Part shown: piece by piece, positions 37,616 to 49,618 of the stretch
How positions within the stretch are numbered: position 1 is the first letter of the stretch
Layout: the number at the start of each line of letters is the position of its first letter
Assembly (NCBI GenBank): GCA_963707275.1
Contig: CAVPPH010000004.1
Location: 1 to 64,000, forward strand
Direction of reading: 5' to 3'
Source of the DNA: JACKBK01 sp963707275
Lineage (GTDB): Bacteria; Chloroflexota; Anaerolineae; JAAEKA01
DNA length: 64,000 nt
Position numbers and translations under genes: made by a program
The notes under the pieces: model-generated
The model's input: only the letters and a program-made list of their open reading frames with translations
What the model was told of the DNA's origin: nothing
Databases searched by the model: none

Positions 37616-39009
37616 GCATACCTTGGCGGTGCACGTGACGGCACAGCCTGGCAGCGCCCAGTATTGCCCGCAGGCCGCGCCAGGCGTAGTGGTCAGCCGC
37701 CTGCGCGATCGCAACGGCGTCTACTACATCATCAAGAACCCCGCCGTCAGCACCTACTTCCGCCTCAGCGAGCGCGACCATTTCCTGTGGCAACGCATGG
37801 ACGGCACACGCACAGTCGCCGATCTGGTGGTTGCCTTCTTCACCGTCTACGGATCCTTCGCTTTCGATCGCGTCACCGGCCTGGTGTCAGCGTTGCGAGC
37901 CAATCGCTTTTTGACAGACCAGCCGGCCAGCCAGCCGTTGCAGCCCCGCAACGCTGGCCGACGCGTCACTGCCGCGTGGCAGGCGTTCCTGCAGAAGCAG
38001 TTCGCAATTAGGGGCATGGATCGCTGCCTGGCCGTGCTCTACAGCCGCGGCGGCTGGCTGCTGTTCACCTGGCCGGCGCAGGCGCTCTTCGCCGCGGTAG
38101 CGCTGGTTGGCGTCATCCTGTACGTCCGGCTGTTTGCGTCGGGCGCCTTCAGCGTCACGCGGCGCGCAGCGCAGCATCGCCAGCAGCCTGCTGTGGCTGC
38201 TGCTGCTCAACCTGGTCTCCATCCTGCTGCACGAACTGTCCCATGGTCTGACGGTCAAGCACTACGGGCGGGAGGTGCGGCGGGCCGGGTTCATGATCTA
38301 CTTCGGCCTGCCGGCCTTCTTCGTCGATACCACCGACATCTGGCTGGAGGGCAAGCGCGCCCGGCTGGCCGTCAGTTGGGCAGGTCCCTACTCCGGGCTG
38401 ATCCTGGCCGGCCTCTGCGGCATCGTTCTCACGTTGTGGCCGGGGCTGGCGGTCAACGGGTTGCTGTACCAGTTCGCCTTTCTCGCGCTGCTGACCGTCT
38501 TCATCAACCTCAACCCGCTGCTGGAACTGGACGGCTACTACCTGCTGATGGACTGGCTGGAGATACCGATGCTGCGGCGCAAGTCACTGGCATTCCTGCG
38601 CAGCGGGCTGTGGACGCGGCTGCGCAGCGGCCTGCGCAGCTTCTCACGCGAGGAAGGCATCTACAGCGTGTTCGGGCTGCTCTCCGCGCTGTGGACAGCG
38701 TACGCGGTGCTGTTCGGCATCAAGTTCTGGCAGGAACGGCTGGCCGGGTCGCTGACCAACCTGCTGCAAGCCGGCGGCGAGGCGCCTGACGTTGCACTGG
38801 CGCTTGCCGGCGTGCTGATCAGCCTGGTGTTCATCGCGACTTTGGGAACGTATCCGCTGCAGATGGCGCAACGCGGTGTGCGCTGGATTGCCTGCCGCTG
38901 CAAGCCTGCCAGCCTCTGGCAGCGGCTAAGCGGGTGGGTCGCTCCGCGGGTTGAGCCGGCTGCAGATCCTGCAAGCCTCCCGTCGCTTAATGAGCGCAGC
39001 AACGCGTGA
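37557..39009 (+). CDS. PqqD-like domain plus M50 zinc metallopeptidase, membrane protein, one frameshift
   Basis: The N-terminal third is PqqD/RRE-like (YIIKNPAVSTYFRLSERDHF, WQRMDGTRTVADLVVAFF), a fold that often binds RiPP leader peptides. The rest is a polytopic membrane M50 peptidase with HELSH in SILLHELSHGLTVKHYG, and N-x-N-P-L-L-E-L-D-G-Y-Y as the third zinc motif. One extra base near 38160 is needed to join the halves. The start at 37557 overlaps the Os1348-like gene 2. Together they suggest peptide processing or export. No YcaO, LanM or radical-SAM maturase is in the window. Confidence 0.8.
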
Positions 39010-40038
39010 TCGTCGATGGAAAAAGGTAGACGCACCCATCGCCGGCTGCAAACACCGGCGATGGATGGTTTGTTGTTTGACCTGTCTCCAGGTCAAACAA
39101 CGGCTACCGCGTCGTAGCTGGACAAACCGTTCCCCACATTCTTCCTCCCAACGGTTACTCCGCTGTGCCGCCGCAACTTCTATCGGCCCCACGACATCCG
39201 ATTTGAAGACCTCCTGATCGGTGGCGGTGAAACAGACCAGATAAATCGGCCCATCCACCAGCCAGGCGTCATCTTCGACGCGTGTACTTTGAGGCGAAAC
39301 ATCGTCAGAGAATGTGATTGAATACAGTTTGGTCCACGGCGGTTGATCTGCACTCGGCCAGGCTTCCAGATCGGCCATGGTCTTGTCCCCGTACAGGGTG
39401 ACCACGGCAAATCCGTAGTTTTCATAAGCGTCCTGATCCGTCACATCCAAAACAGTCTTGATGCGTTGACCGGACGGCAAGGTATCCGGTCCGTCGTACA
39501 TGCACTGGTCGCCATCGAAAGTGATAGTGAAGGCCGGTTGTGCCGGCTCCGCTTTGGCCTCACCTCCTTCCATCGCTGCCGCTTCCATGTTGGCAGTGGT
39601 CTCCTCGTTTGGCGTCCAACTGATGCTGGTGATCTTGCCATCCTCGACCACATAGACCTCGGTGGCAATGTTGGGGCCGCCGCCTGGGATGCCATCGCCC
39701 CAGGTTTTGGTGTCGGTCGTCACCGTCCCGCCGTCGGTGTTTTTCGGGGTTGCTTCGATGCGGAAATGGCCCGCCACCAGATAGGCGAACAGCTCTCGGA
39801 ACTGATCGACGCCCATCAGTGGCTCACCGTCAGCCATATCGAAGACCGCATCATCGGCAATCAACGCCACGGCTGCATCCACGTCGCCGGCATTCAGCGC
39901 ATCGGCCAGAGCCTGGACAATCGCCTCAGCATTTGGCGCAGCGGCGGGTTCGGCCGGCGCAGCGGCCGGCGTCTGGCACGAGGCCAGCGCCAGGACAACA
40001 ATCAACAACAGAGTCATCGTGCGAAATCGGGTAATCAT
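38926..40038 (-). CDS. Lipoprotein with SnoaL/NTF2-like domain; 3' end probably extended by a frameshift
   Basis: The N-terminus is a lipoprotein signal (MTLLLIVVLALASCQTPAAA) with the lipobox Cys near residue 21. Residues about 35-150 resemble a SnoaL/NTF2-like cone fold (AIVQALADALNAGDVDAAVA, FRELFAYLVAGHFRIE). A second beta-rich domain follows (ITFDGDQCMYDGPDTLPSGQ). The open frame runs to 38926, through two terminator-like hairpins and into the 3' end of the convergent M50 gene, which is implausible. A stop at 39155-39157 in a neighbouring frame is the more likely real end, leaving about 294 residues. Function unknown. Confidence 0.6.
   Translation of the reverse strand: MITRFRTMTLLLIVVLALASCQTPAAAPAEPAAAPNAEAIVQALADALNAGDVDAAVALIADDAVFDMADGEPLMGVDQFRELFAYLVAGHFRIEATPKNTDGGTVTTDTKTWGDGIPGGGPNIATEVYVVEDGKITSISWTPNEETTANMEAAAMEGGEAKAEPAQPAFTITFDGDQCMYDGPDTLPSGQRIKTVLDVTDQDAYENYGFAVVTLYGDKTMADLEAWPSADQPPWTKLYSITFSDDVSPQSTRVEDDAWLVDGPIYLVCFTATDQEVFKSDVVGPIEVAAAQRSNRWEEECGERFVQLRRGSRCLTWRQVKQQTIHRRCLQPAMGASTFFHRRSRVAALIKRREACRICSRLNPRSDPPA
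39036..39064. terminator. Hairpin after M50 gene
   Basis: CCATCGCCGG and CCGGCGATGG form a perfect 10-bp stem with a 9-base loop, 27 bases after the peptidase stop. Confidence 0.55.
39073..39100. terminator. Bidirectional hairpin between convergent genes
   Basis: TTGTTTGACCTG, a TCTC loop and CAGGTCAAACAA form a perfect 12-bp stem between the plus-strand peptidase and the minus-strand lipoprotein. It is well placed to stop transcription from both sides. Confidence 0.65.
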
Positions 40039-40244
40039 CGGGTTTCTCCTTCAGGATTGGGTGAAAATGTGGCGTGGCTGGTCTGTTCCTCAAGAAAGGC
40101 AAAAAGCGCTTTCAGGCTGGCGAACCCCTGGCGATCCCCCGTTTGGGGACTCTCCAGCGAGGCTCGCCAGACCAGCTCACGGTCGCTCTGTGTCTGCCAC
40201 AACCGCAGCAGATACGATGTGTAGGGTCGTTGTTCTTCGTTCAT
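40035..40244 (-). CDS. Conserved small protein, 69 residues
   Basis: A strong AGGAGG site lies ahead of the start at 40244. The product includes LLRLWQTQSDRELVWRASLE and GFASLKALFAFLEEQ. I recall similar small proteins as common companions of large signalling genes in Chloroflexota, but no function is known. Its stop overlaps the lipoprotein start (ATGA), so the two are translationally coupled. It is transcribed divergently from the SARP giant. Confidence 0.7.
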   Translation of the reverse strand: MNEEQRPYTSYLLRLWQTQSDRELVWRASLESPQTGDRQGFASLKALFAFLEEQTSHATFSPNPEGETR

Positions 40245-40355
40245 TGCCGCCTCCTTTCGCTTTGGGTTGTGACTTAGCCTAGCACCCGGCCGCCACGAAC
40301 TCGCACCGGCAACGCACGGAAAACGCACGGAATCTCCCCACGAAGCTGTGAATTC

Positions 40356-40364
40356 TGGTATAAT
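40356..40364 (+). promoter_or_regulatory. Extended -10 promoter of SARP giant
   Basis: TGGTATAAT at 40356-40364 is a consensus -10 with an extended TGn. No -35 match is seen at the usual spacing. A TGTGA word lies seven bases upstream of the -10. Confidence 0.55.
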
Positions 40365-40424
40365 GAGGAGCAGCCGGGCGAGCTTGCAGGCTTTGCAGTG
40401 GCGCCGGCAGGGAGGTTGCACGCC

Positions 40425-43400
40425 ATGACCAGGTTGACTCTGGCATTCTTCGGTGGTTTCCAGGTTTTCATCAACGACAGATCGGTGGGAGAATTCGAAT
40501 CGGATCGCGTACGCGCCTTGCTGGCCTTCCTGGCTGTTGAGAGCGACCGGCCCCATCAGCGCGATTCGCTGGCCGGCCTGCTGTGGCCCGACTGGCCTGA
40601 CCGCTCGGCGCGCACCAACCTGCGCAACGCGCTGGCCAGCCTGCGCAGCGCCATTGGCGACCGCGAAGCCGATCCTCCCTTCCTCCTCATCAGCCGCGAG
40701 ACAATCCAGTTCAACCCGGCCAGCGAGCATTGGCTGGACGTCACCATGCTGGAGCAGGCCCTGGCAACCGAAGACATCCAGGCGTTGCAAACGGCCGCGG
40801 ACCTCTATCGCGGTCCGTTTCTGCAAGGCTTCGCGCTCAAGGACAGCGACTCCTTTGAGGACTGGCGGCTGCTGACCGGCGAGCGGCTGCAACGGCAAGC
40901 CATCAGAGCGCTGCGCCGTCTGGCGCAATACTACGAAGCCAGCGGACAGCTTGAACAGGCCAGCCAGTACGCCTGGCGACAGGTCGAACTGGAACCGTGG
41001 CTGGAGGAGGGACACCGTCAACTGATGCGGCTGCTGGCGCTCAGCGGCCAGCGCAGCGCGGCTCTGGCGCAATACGAAACCTGCCGCCGCCAGCTCGCTC
41101 TGGAACTGGGCGTCGAGCCGGCGCCGGAAACCACCCGCCTGTACGAGCAGATCCGCGACGGCGAGATAGCGCCGCCGGTCGCTGTGGGCGTAACCGTCAG
41201 CCCAGTCGTAGACGGTCCGCCGCCCTACCGCGGTCTGCGATATTTCGGCGAGGCCGACGCCGATCTCTTCTTCGGACGCTCGCTGCTGACCGCCCGGCTG
41301 GTTTCCCGGCTGCACCCTAACGATGACGGCCGTTTCCTGGCCGTCGTGGGCGCCTCAGGTAGCGGCAAATCCTCCATCGTGCGCGCCGGGCTGATCCCCG
41401 CCTTGCAGCGCGGCCAGCCACTGGCCGACGGCAGCGCCCCGCCCCCCTGCTCGACCACCTGGCCGATCATCGTTCTCACCCCCGGAACCCACCCGCTGGA
41501 ACAACTGGCGCTGAGCATCAGCCGCGACGACCAGGCGCTGACAAGCACCGCCGCGTTGCTGGACGACCTGGCGGGCGAGCCGCGCAGCCTGCACCTGCAC
41601 CTGACCCGCTCCCTGCCCGCCGGCGCAGACCACGTCCTGCTGGTAGTGGACCAGTTCGAGGAACTGTTCACCCAGTGCCGCAGCCAGTCGGAGCGGCAGG
41701 CGTTTGTGGACAACCTTGTCGCCGCAGTCAGCGCCGATGGGCCGGTCGTGGTGGTCATCGCCCTGCGCGCCGACTTCTACGCCCATTGCGGCGAGTATGC
41801 CGGCCTGCGCGACCTGCTGGAAAGCCGCCAGGTCTACATCGGCCCCATGAACGAGGAAGAACTGCGGCTGGCCATCAGCGAGCCGGCCCGGCTGGGCGGC
41901 TGGACCTTCGAACCGGGTCTGGTCGATTTTCTCCTGCAAGAGGTGGGCGACGAGCCGGGCGCGCTGCCGCTGCTTTCGCACGCGCTGCTGGAAACCTGGC
42001 AGCATCGCCGCGGCCGGATGATGACTCTGGCCGGCTACAGCGAATCGGGCGGCGTGCGCGGCGCCATCGCGCGCACGGCTGAGCGTGTCCTGCAAGGGCT
42101 GGCGCCGCAAGGGCAGATCATCGCGCGCAACATTTTCCTGCGGTTGACCGAACTGGGCGCGGCAACGCAGGAGACCCGCCGTCGCGCCAGCCTGGCCGAG
42201 CTTACGCCGCGCCCTGAGCAGGCGGCCGCCGTCGAGCAGGTTCTCAAGACCCTGGTCGACGCCCGGCTGGTGGTCACCGGCGACAACAGCGCCGAGGTGG
42301 CCCACGAAGCATTGATCCGCGAGTGGCCGACCCTGCGCGAGTGGCTGGAGGAGGACGCCGAGGGGCTGCGCATCCAGCGCCACCTGACTGAGACAGCACA
42401 GGAATGGCAGCGTCTGGACCGCGAGCCGGGCGAACTGTACCACGGCGCGCGGCTGGCGGCTGCTGAGGAATGGGCTGACGCGCACCCGGATCAACTCAAC
42501 CTGCTGGAGCGCGACTTTCTGGCCGCGTCGCAGGCGCTGGCGCAGCAGGCGGAACGGGAGCGCGAGGCGCAACGCCAACGCGAATTGCAGGCCGCGCAAA
42601 TGGTGGCCGAGGCCGAACGGGAGCGCGCCGCCGAGCAGGCCCGTTCGGCGCGACGGTTGCGCAGCGGCGCGCTGATCCTGGCGGGCGTCTCGCTGGTCGC
42701 CGTGCTGCTGGCCTTCTTTGCCTTTAACGCCCGCGCGACCGCTCAGCGCGAGGCGAGTGTCAACCGCAGCCTGGTGCTGGCGGAGCAAGCCGTCGAAGCC
42801 GATGAAGCGGGCGAGGTGGATCGGGCGCTGGCGCTCGCGCTGGCGGCGGTGGACATCGACAACCCGCCGCCCGACGCGGTGCGCAAGCTGGCCAGCGTCG
42901 CCGGCGAAATGGGCACGCGCGCGGTGCTGACCGGCCACAACGGCCCGGTGACGGCCGGCGCTTTCAGCCCCGACAGCCAGCAGGCCGTCACCGGCGGCTG
43001 CACGCAGCCTGGCGCGGCGGGAGACTGTCCCGTCGGTGAACTAATCGTCTGGGATCTGGCGACCATGGCTGAAACGGCCCGTTGGCCCGGCCACGACTCC
43101 GCCGTCACTGCGCTGGCGTGGAGTCCGCTGGGCGACGTGATCCTCTCCGGCAGCCAGGCCGGCGATTTGATCCTGTGGGATGCCGCCAGCCACGCGGCGC
43201 TGGCGCGCTGGGACGTGCATGACGGCCCCATCCACGCCGTCGCGTTCAACACCGATGGAACGCTGGCGGCCACGGCGGGCGCGGACGGCGTCGTCGCGGT
43301 GCTGGATGTGCCAGCGCGCCAGATCACCGGGCGGCTGGCAGGCCACAGCGACGCGGTGCTCGACGTGGCTTTCAGCCCGGATGGCGGTCAGATACTGTCC

Positions 43401-44840
43401 GCTTCCGCCGACGCCAGCATGATCCTGTGGGACGCGGCCAGCGGCGACCTCGTGCGCACGTTCACCGGCCATGGCGCTGCGATCACCGGCGCGGCCTTCG
43501 TGCCCGACGGCAGCGCAATTCTCTCCAGCGGCGACCTCTCGTTGCGCCTGTGGGATGTCGCGACCGGAGACCAGTTGAAATTCCGCGAAATCAGGGGCCA
43601 AGCCGGCCGGCTTGGTCATCAGCCCTGACGGGCGCACTGTGCTTCACCGGGAAGGCCATCTGATCTACACCTGGAATTTGCAGCAGTGGAACGGTAGTCA
43701 TCGCAAGCTCCTTGGCCACGAAGGCGGGATTCGTTCGATTGCTGCCAGCGCCGACGGCCGCTTCGTCCTCTCGACCGGCGACGACGGCACTGTAAGAGTT
43801 TGGAACCTGGCCGGGGCCAGCGATCTGCGCCAGATACCGATCGAATTCTCCGCAACGAGCCTGGCAACGACCCATGACGGTCAATGGCTGGCCGTTGGCG
43901 GATGGGCGGAAGGCAGCCGGATCTGGGATGTCGAAACCTGGCAACCGGTCTTCTCTCTGAAGGGTGTCACGGGTACCATCGCACCGGGAGCGATGAGTGC
44001 CAGCCGCGACGACCGCTGGGTGGCTGCAGGCAGCGGCGTTTACGAAGGCGATTCCAATGAAGGGAGTTTGATCGTCTGGGATGCGACGACCGGCGAGGTA
44101 CAGTGCAACCTGCAGGGGCATGTCACGCGACTGCGCAGCCTGTCCTTCAGCCCAGACAGTCGCCACCTGCTGGCTGGCAGCCAGGGTCCTGACGACGCGG
44201 GCGATCTCATTCTTTGGAATGTGGAAGATTGCAGCCTGGTACGCCGCTTTGCCACCGAGCAGGACACCACCGGCATCGATTTCAGCGCCGACGGCCGCTA
44301 CGCGGTCACCTCCTCGGCTTTTTTTGCCAACGTGACGCTATGGGATGTGGAGACGGGCCAGCCCGTGCGCGTCTTCCCCACGACCGGCGAAGTGTTCCTG
44401 GACGCGGCCTTTGGTCCTGGCGACGAGACTGTTCTGGCCGCGGCCATCAGCGGCGTGATTTTCGAGTGGGATCGGAGACGGGCGAGGAGATACGGCGCTT
44501 GTCCGGCCACGACGGCGGCGTGTGGAGCCTGGAAGTCAGCCCGGACGAGCAGCGCCTGGTTTCCAGCGACGACACGGGCATGATCATTCTCTGGGATCTG
44601 GACAGCGGCGCGGCGTTGCGGCAGCATACCGCCCACAACGGCCTTTCCTTCCAGGCGACATTCAACCCCGACGGGCAGACCATCTACTCGGTCTCGGCCG
44701 ACGAGACCCTTGTAGCCTGGCAAGTGGGCGATCCCTCCCTGCCAGCCTTGCTCGACTGGATTTATGACAACCGCTATGTCCGCGAGCTGACGTGCGACGA
44801 GCGGGCGCAGTACGGTGTGGAACCGCTGTGCGAGGCGTAG
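40425..44840 (+). CDS. SARP/BTAD regulator - nSTAND NTPase - WD40 giant protein, two frameshifts
   Basis: The N-terminus is an OmpR-like winged helix and BTAD domain (LTLAFFGGFQVFINDRSVGE, LAGLLWPDWPDRSARTNLRN). An nSTAND1-type NTPase follows (PYRGLRYFGEADADLFFGR, VVGASGSGKSSIVRAGLIP, LLVVDQFEELF). Next come a charged coiled coil, one membrane helix (LILAGVSLVAVLLAFFAF, near residue 755) and WD40 repeats to the end. The start at 40425 follows GGGAGG; earlier in-frame codons are less likely. Frame changes near 43605 (one extra base) and 44470 (one missing base) lie in the WD40 part. Total about 1470 residues. It probably senses a signal with the WD40 propeller; targets are unknown. Confidence 0.85.
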
Positions 44841-45085
44841 GCCGATGGGCGCGGCGCATCCCGAACCCTGCTCGACTAATCCATCCGATCAAACCATTGA
44901 CGCGCGATGGTTTGTCTGATATAGTACAAACAGAACATGATCGTTGCTTAATTGGATAGATGGTAGTTGGGGTCCGAACTACATTGCGCAATTCGTCTCG
45001 TTCGTGGCAGAGTTCAACGCAGCGCTTGGAGCGGTGTGAGAACCTCACTTTCGGCGCAAGGTGACGCATTTGGAGGGTGTTGACG
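44841..45085. other. Intergenic between two giant regulators
   Basis: CAAACCAT (44890-44897) and ATGGTTTG (44907-44914) form an 8-bp hairpin about 50 bases after the WD40 gene, which could be a weak terminator. A TGATATAGTACA stretch follows. No gene was recognised before the small open frame at 45086. Confidence 0.35.
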
Positions 45086-45196
45086 ATGTCAGTCAGCATG
45101 AAGTCAGTCAATCAGGCGCCAACTTCCACAGGAAGCCCGGCGTCTGATTGCGCGTCTTTGTCGATAAGCAGTGAGACGGCCAAGAACGAGGGGTAG
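45086..45196 (+). CDS. Small open frame, 36 residues, Ser/Thr-rich
   Basis: GGAGGG about eight bases ahead of ATG 45086 supports translation of a 36-codon frame whose stop lies four bases before the next cyclase start. The peptide begins MSVSMKSVNQAPTSTGSPAS and has one Cys. It may be a leader peptide coupling translation to the downstream gene or a short secreted or modified peptide. It is too short for family assignment. Confidence 0.35.
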   Translation: MSVSMKSVNQAPTSTGSPASDCASLSISSETAKNEG

Positions 45197-45200
45197 AAAC

Positions 45201-48200
45201 ATGGCGACAATTCAGTCAGATACGGCCACGATGCCCGACATTCCGGTCGGCACCGTCACCTTCCTGTTCACCGACATCGAAGGCTCGACGCAACTGCTGG
45301 CGCAACTGCGCGACCGGTACGCCGACCTGCTGGCGGAACACCACCGCCTGCTGCGCGAGGTCTTCGCCCGCTGGCACGGCCGCGAGGTGGACACCCAGGG
45401 GGACGCCTTCTTCGTCGCCTTCCCGCGCGCCGGCGACGCCATCAACGCGGTGGTGGACGCCCAGCGCGCGCTGGCCGAGCAGTCCTGGCCGGGGGATGTC
45501 GAGGTGCGGGTGCGGATGGGGCTGCACACCGGCGAACCGTGGGTGGTCGCCGAGGGCTACGTCGGCATGGATGTCCACCGCGCCGCCCGCATCGCGCACG
45601 CCGGCCACGGCGGGCAGGTGCTGCTCTCCGAGACCACCGCCGCCCTGGTGCTGGACGACCTGCCCGAGGGCGTCACGCTGCTGGACCTGGGCTGGCACCA
45701 ACTCAAGGACATGCGCCGCCCCGAGCACATCCAGCAACTGGTGATCGCTGGCCTGCCCGCCGACTTCCCGCCGCTCAACTCGCTGGCCAACCGTAGCGCC
45801 GTGCTGGCACAGTCACGCGAGCGGCAACGGCGCACGGGAGCCGCGCGTGGTGGGTCCCTCTCCCTACCGCGGGCTGGCGGCCTTCCGTCGAGGTCGACGA
45901 GGCGGTCTTCTTCGGCCGCGAGGCGTTCACCGAGCAACTGGCCGGCGCGGTGCACCAGCAGGACCTGGTGGCGGTGATCGTCGGGCCGTCGGGGTCGGGC
46001 AAGTCCTCGGTGGTCTTCGCCGGCCTGCTGCCCCAGTTGCAGCGCGAGGGGGACTGGCTGATCGTCTCGCTGCGTCCCGGCGGACGGCCCTTCCACGCGC
46101 TGGCCGGCGCGTTGCTGCCGCTGCTGGAGGAGGATCTCAGCGAGACCGACCGCCTGATCGAGATCCAGAAGCTGTCGGCGGCCATGGCATCAGGCGAGCT
46201 GCCGCTGTTCCAGGTGGTGGAGCGGGTGCTGGAGCGACACCCGGATGCCCGGCGCCTGCTGCTGGTGGTCGACCAGTTCGAGGAGCTGTTCACCCAGCGT
46301 CCCGACCCCGACGAACAGCGCCAGTTCCTGGACGAGCTGCTGACGGCCAGCCAGGCCGGGTCAGCCCGCTGGACCTCGCCGCTGGTGGTGCTGCTGACCA
46401 TGCGCGCCGACTTCATGGGCCAGGCTTTGGCCCATCGTCCCTTCGCCGACGCGTTGCAGGAGGGATCGTTGCTGCTGGGACCGATGAACCGCGCCGAATT
46501 GCAGGCGGTCGTCGAGAAGCCGGCCGAGCTGCAAGGCGCGGCCTTCGAGGCCGGTCTGGTGGCGCGCATCCTGGACGACGTGGGCGACGAGCCGGGCAAT
46601 CTGCCGCTGCTGGAGTTCGCCCTGTCGCTGCTGTGGGAGAACATGGACCAGGGCTGGCTGACCCACGACGCCTACGACGCCATCGGTCGGGTGGACGGCG
46701 CGCTGGCGCGCTACGCCGAGGAGGTCTACGAGGCGCTGCCTGCCGAACATCAGCGTCGCCGCGCAGCGGATCTTCATCCAGTTGGTGCAGCCGGGCGAAG
46801 GCACCGAGGACACGCGGCGGGTGGCCAACCGCGCTGAACTGGGCGACCAGAACTGGCCGCTGGTGCAGCATCTGGCCGACCGGCGGCTGATCGTCACCGG
46901 GCGGGACGAGGCGGGGCAGGAGACGGTCGAGGTGGTCCACGAGGCGCTGATCCGCAGTTGGCAGCGTCTGCGCGGCTGGATCGAGGCCGACCGCGCCTTC
47001 CGCGTCTGGCAGGAGGGGCTGCGGGCCGCCATGCGCCAGTGGCAGGCCAACGACCGCGACCAGGGCGGCCTGTTGCGCGGCGCGCCGCTGATCACCGCCG
47101 AGACGTGGCTGGCCGAGCGCGGCAGCGAACTCAGCCCGGCCGAGCGCGGCTTCATCGAAGAGAGCGTCGCCTTCCGCGCCAGCGAGCAGGCGCGACGCGA
47201 GCGACGGCGGCGGATGATCGTCGGCGGGCTGGCGGGCGGTCTGGCCATCGCGCTGATCCTGCTGGGCGTTGCCATCAACCAAGGCAGCAGCCAACGAGAA
47301 TGCCGCAGTGGCAGAGAAAGAGCGGCTGCGGCCGAACCGAAGCGAAGCCGAGCCTCTGAACGGACGCCTTGACCCAGGCCAGCATCGGTTTGGCCTCCCA
47401 ATCGATGCAGGAGTTGCAAGGTGGGGTTCCCGGAGCGAGCCGTGCCCTTGGCTCTGGAAGCGCTGGAGAACTACCCCTACACCTGGCAGGCTGAACGTGC
47501 TCTGGGCCAGGCGGTCTTCGACAACCACCTGCGACACGTTCTGTCCCACGAAGGAGGCGTGAACACCGCCTTCTGGTCACCGGATGGTACTCGGATCGTG
47601 ACGGCCACCGACAAGGTAGCTCGCATATGGGACGCCAGAACGGGCGAGGAACTGTTCACACTTCAGCCAGGAAAGTCCAATGTACGGTGCGGGTTGGTCG
47701 CCCGACGGCGACGCATTTTGACATGGGTACGAACTGTAGGCTATATGGTATCCGGTGAATGCAACTTCGCTATGGGATGCGACGACAGGCGAACGACTTG
47801 TTTACACTGACGGTCACGAGGCAGGAATGTATGTCGAGTTGGTCACCAGACCGGTGACCGCATACTCACCACCAGCCAGGATAACGACAGCCAGGATTTG
47901 GGACGCGGCCACCGGGGAGGAGTTGGCCGTCTTCTCAGGTCACAACGCGGCACCTCTGTACCTGCGTCAGCCCATTTGCACACCTGAGATCCTCAGCCTG
48001 GTCACCGGACGGTCAGCGGGTGGTAACCACGCGACGAGGCTGGGGAGGTCTTTATCTGGGATCCTAGCACCGGCGAGGAATTGCTCCAACTGCGTGGACA
48101 CATCGACTGGGTCAATACCGCCATCTGGTCACCGGACGGCCAGCGCGTCGCTACAACCAGCGACGACGCCACGGCAAAGATCTGGGATGCCACCACCGGC

Positions 48201-49611
48201 GACGAATTGCTCAGTTACGTTGGACCAACGAGGCGCATAAATGCCGATGGTCGCCGGAAGGACGAGAGTATTGCTACCTATAGCACTCGACCGGATCCGG
48301 TCGTAGTGTGGGATGCATCCACTGGCGAGGAGATCGTCAAATTCCGCGAACATGCAGGCCAAGATCGGGGGCCGAATGGTCCGACGATGGCTCCTGATTG
48401 TCACAGCAGGACATGGACGGCAGCACCATGGTGTGGGATAGCACTTCAGGCGAAGTGCTGCACAGAATTCCAGGGACATGCCGGATCGGTGGAGTTTGCC
48501 AGATGGTCGCCAACCTACGATCAGATATTGAGCGCCAGCAACGACGGCACGGCCAAGGTATGGGACCTGACGGATCAATTGACTGGCTCTGGAAATTCCC
48601 GACAAGGGACTTGGGTTTGGAACCGGCTGCTGGTTTCCGGCCGGCGATCGTGTTTGCAGCAATCTACCTCGATGGCTCGTCAGGGTATTCGATCCCGCAA
48701 CCGGCGAGGAATTGGCAGCTCACGCCGAGGCACGAAGGCGACGCAACAGAGTGGCTTGTGCACACATGTCTCACCGTCAGGGGAGGAGATTGTTGGCAGT
48801 CTACTGATCGGCGGACTGGCACCAGTCTGGGATGCCAGGACCGGGGAGAACCGCTTGCGAGGTGACACACGAAGCACCCGAGTCTTCTGCAGGCGAATGG
48901 TCTCCCGATGGAATCCGCTTTGCGCCCGGGTGGGTCGACGGCGTGATCCAGATCTATGATGCCCGAACCGGGCAGGAGTTGCTTTCTTCGACGGACATCC
49001 AGCCTCGGCGAGATCACCTGGTGCGCTGGTCACCGGATAGCAGCCGATCTTGCGACCACCGACAACACGGTGAGGCCATGCATATGGGACGCCGCTACCG
49101 GCGAATGTCACTGGCTGATCTGTATCCAGAGGACTTCGACATGCGATTCGACACACCTGTCCTGGTCCCCGGATGGCGAGCGGCTGGCCATCTACCGCGC
49201 TGATGGCATCATCACTATCTGGGACGCCACCACAGGCGAAACCCTGCAAACACATGCCAGCGGAGCAAGACAATCAGTGACCTGGATCGACTGGTTCCCA
49301 GCGCAGGATCGCATCTTGACCGCGACAGGGGCGGCGAAGTCAAGATCTGGGATGTTGAAACTGGAACAGAAGTGGCCAGCTTCACGTTTCCCGGCAGCTT
49401 ACATGGCCGTGTTGTCGCCCGATGGCCGCCAGGTATTGGTGGCCACGTGGCCCGATGGCCCAATGAGCATCTTCAACATCTGGCAATCCCGCGAGGAGCT
49501 GATCGAACTGGCCAAGGAGTGCTGCGTCTTCCGCGATCTGACGCCGGAGGAGCGGCAGCAGTTTGGATTGCCGGCGGTCCGCTGGCGACACCTCAACATC
49601 GTCACGGTAAG
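45201..49611 (+). CDS. Class III cyclase - nSTAND NTPase - WD40 giant protein, heavily frameshifted 3' half
   Basis: Residues 14-180 are a cyclase domain of the VTFLFTDIEGSTQLL type (metal Asp; GDAFFVAFPRAGDA; GYVGMDVHRAARIAHAGHGG). A frame change near 45830 leads to the nSTAND1 NTPase (PYRGLAAF, VDEAVFFGRE, IVGPSGSGKSSVVFAGLLP, LLVVDQFEELFTQRP), a membrane helix (MIVGGLAGGLAIALILLGVA) and WD40 repeats (WSPDGTRIVTA, ARIWDARTGEELF and many more) to about 49575. The WD40 half has numerous frame changes and could be decaying. The last WD40 frame runs without a stop into the next cyclase gene; a TAA at 49609-49611 one frame over is the likely true end. Confidence 0.7.
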
Positions 49612-49618
49612 AGGTACC

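Noticed and set aside
41355..42938. A 527-codon open frame on the minus strand, and many other long antisense frames.
   Set aside because: It lies opposite the intact SARP-nSTAND gene, has no family resemblance and is Arg/Ala/Gln-rich, as expected of antisense frames in GC-rich genes.
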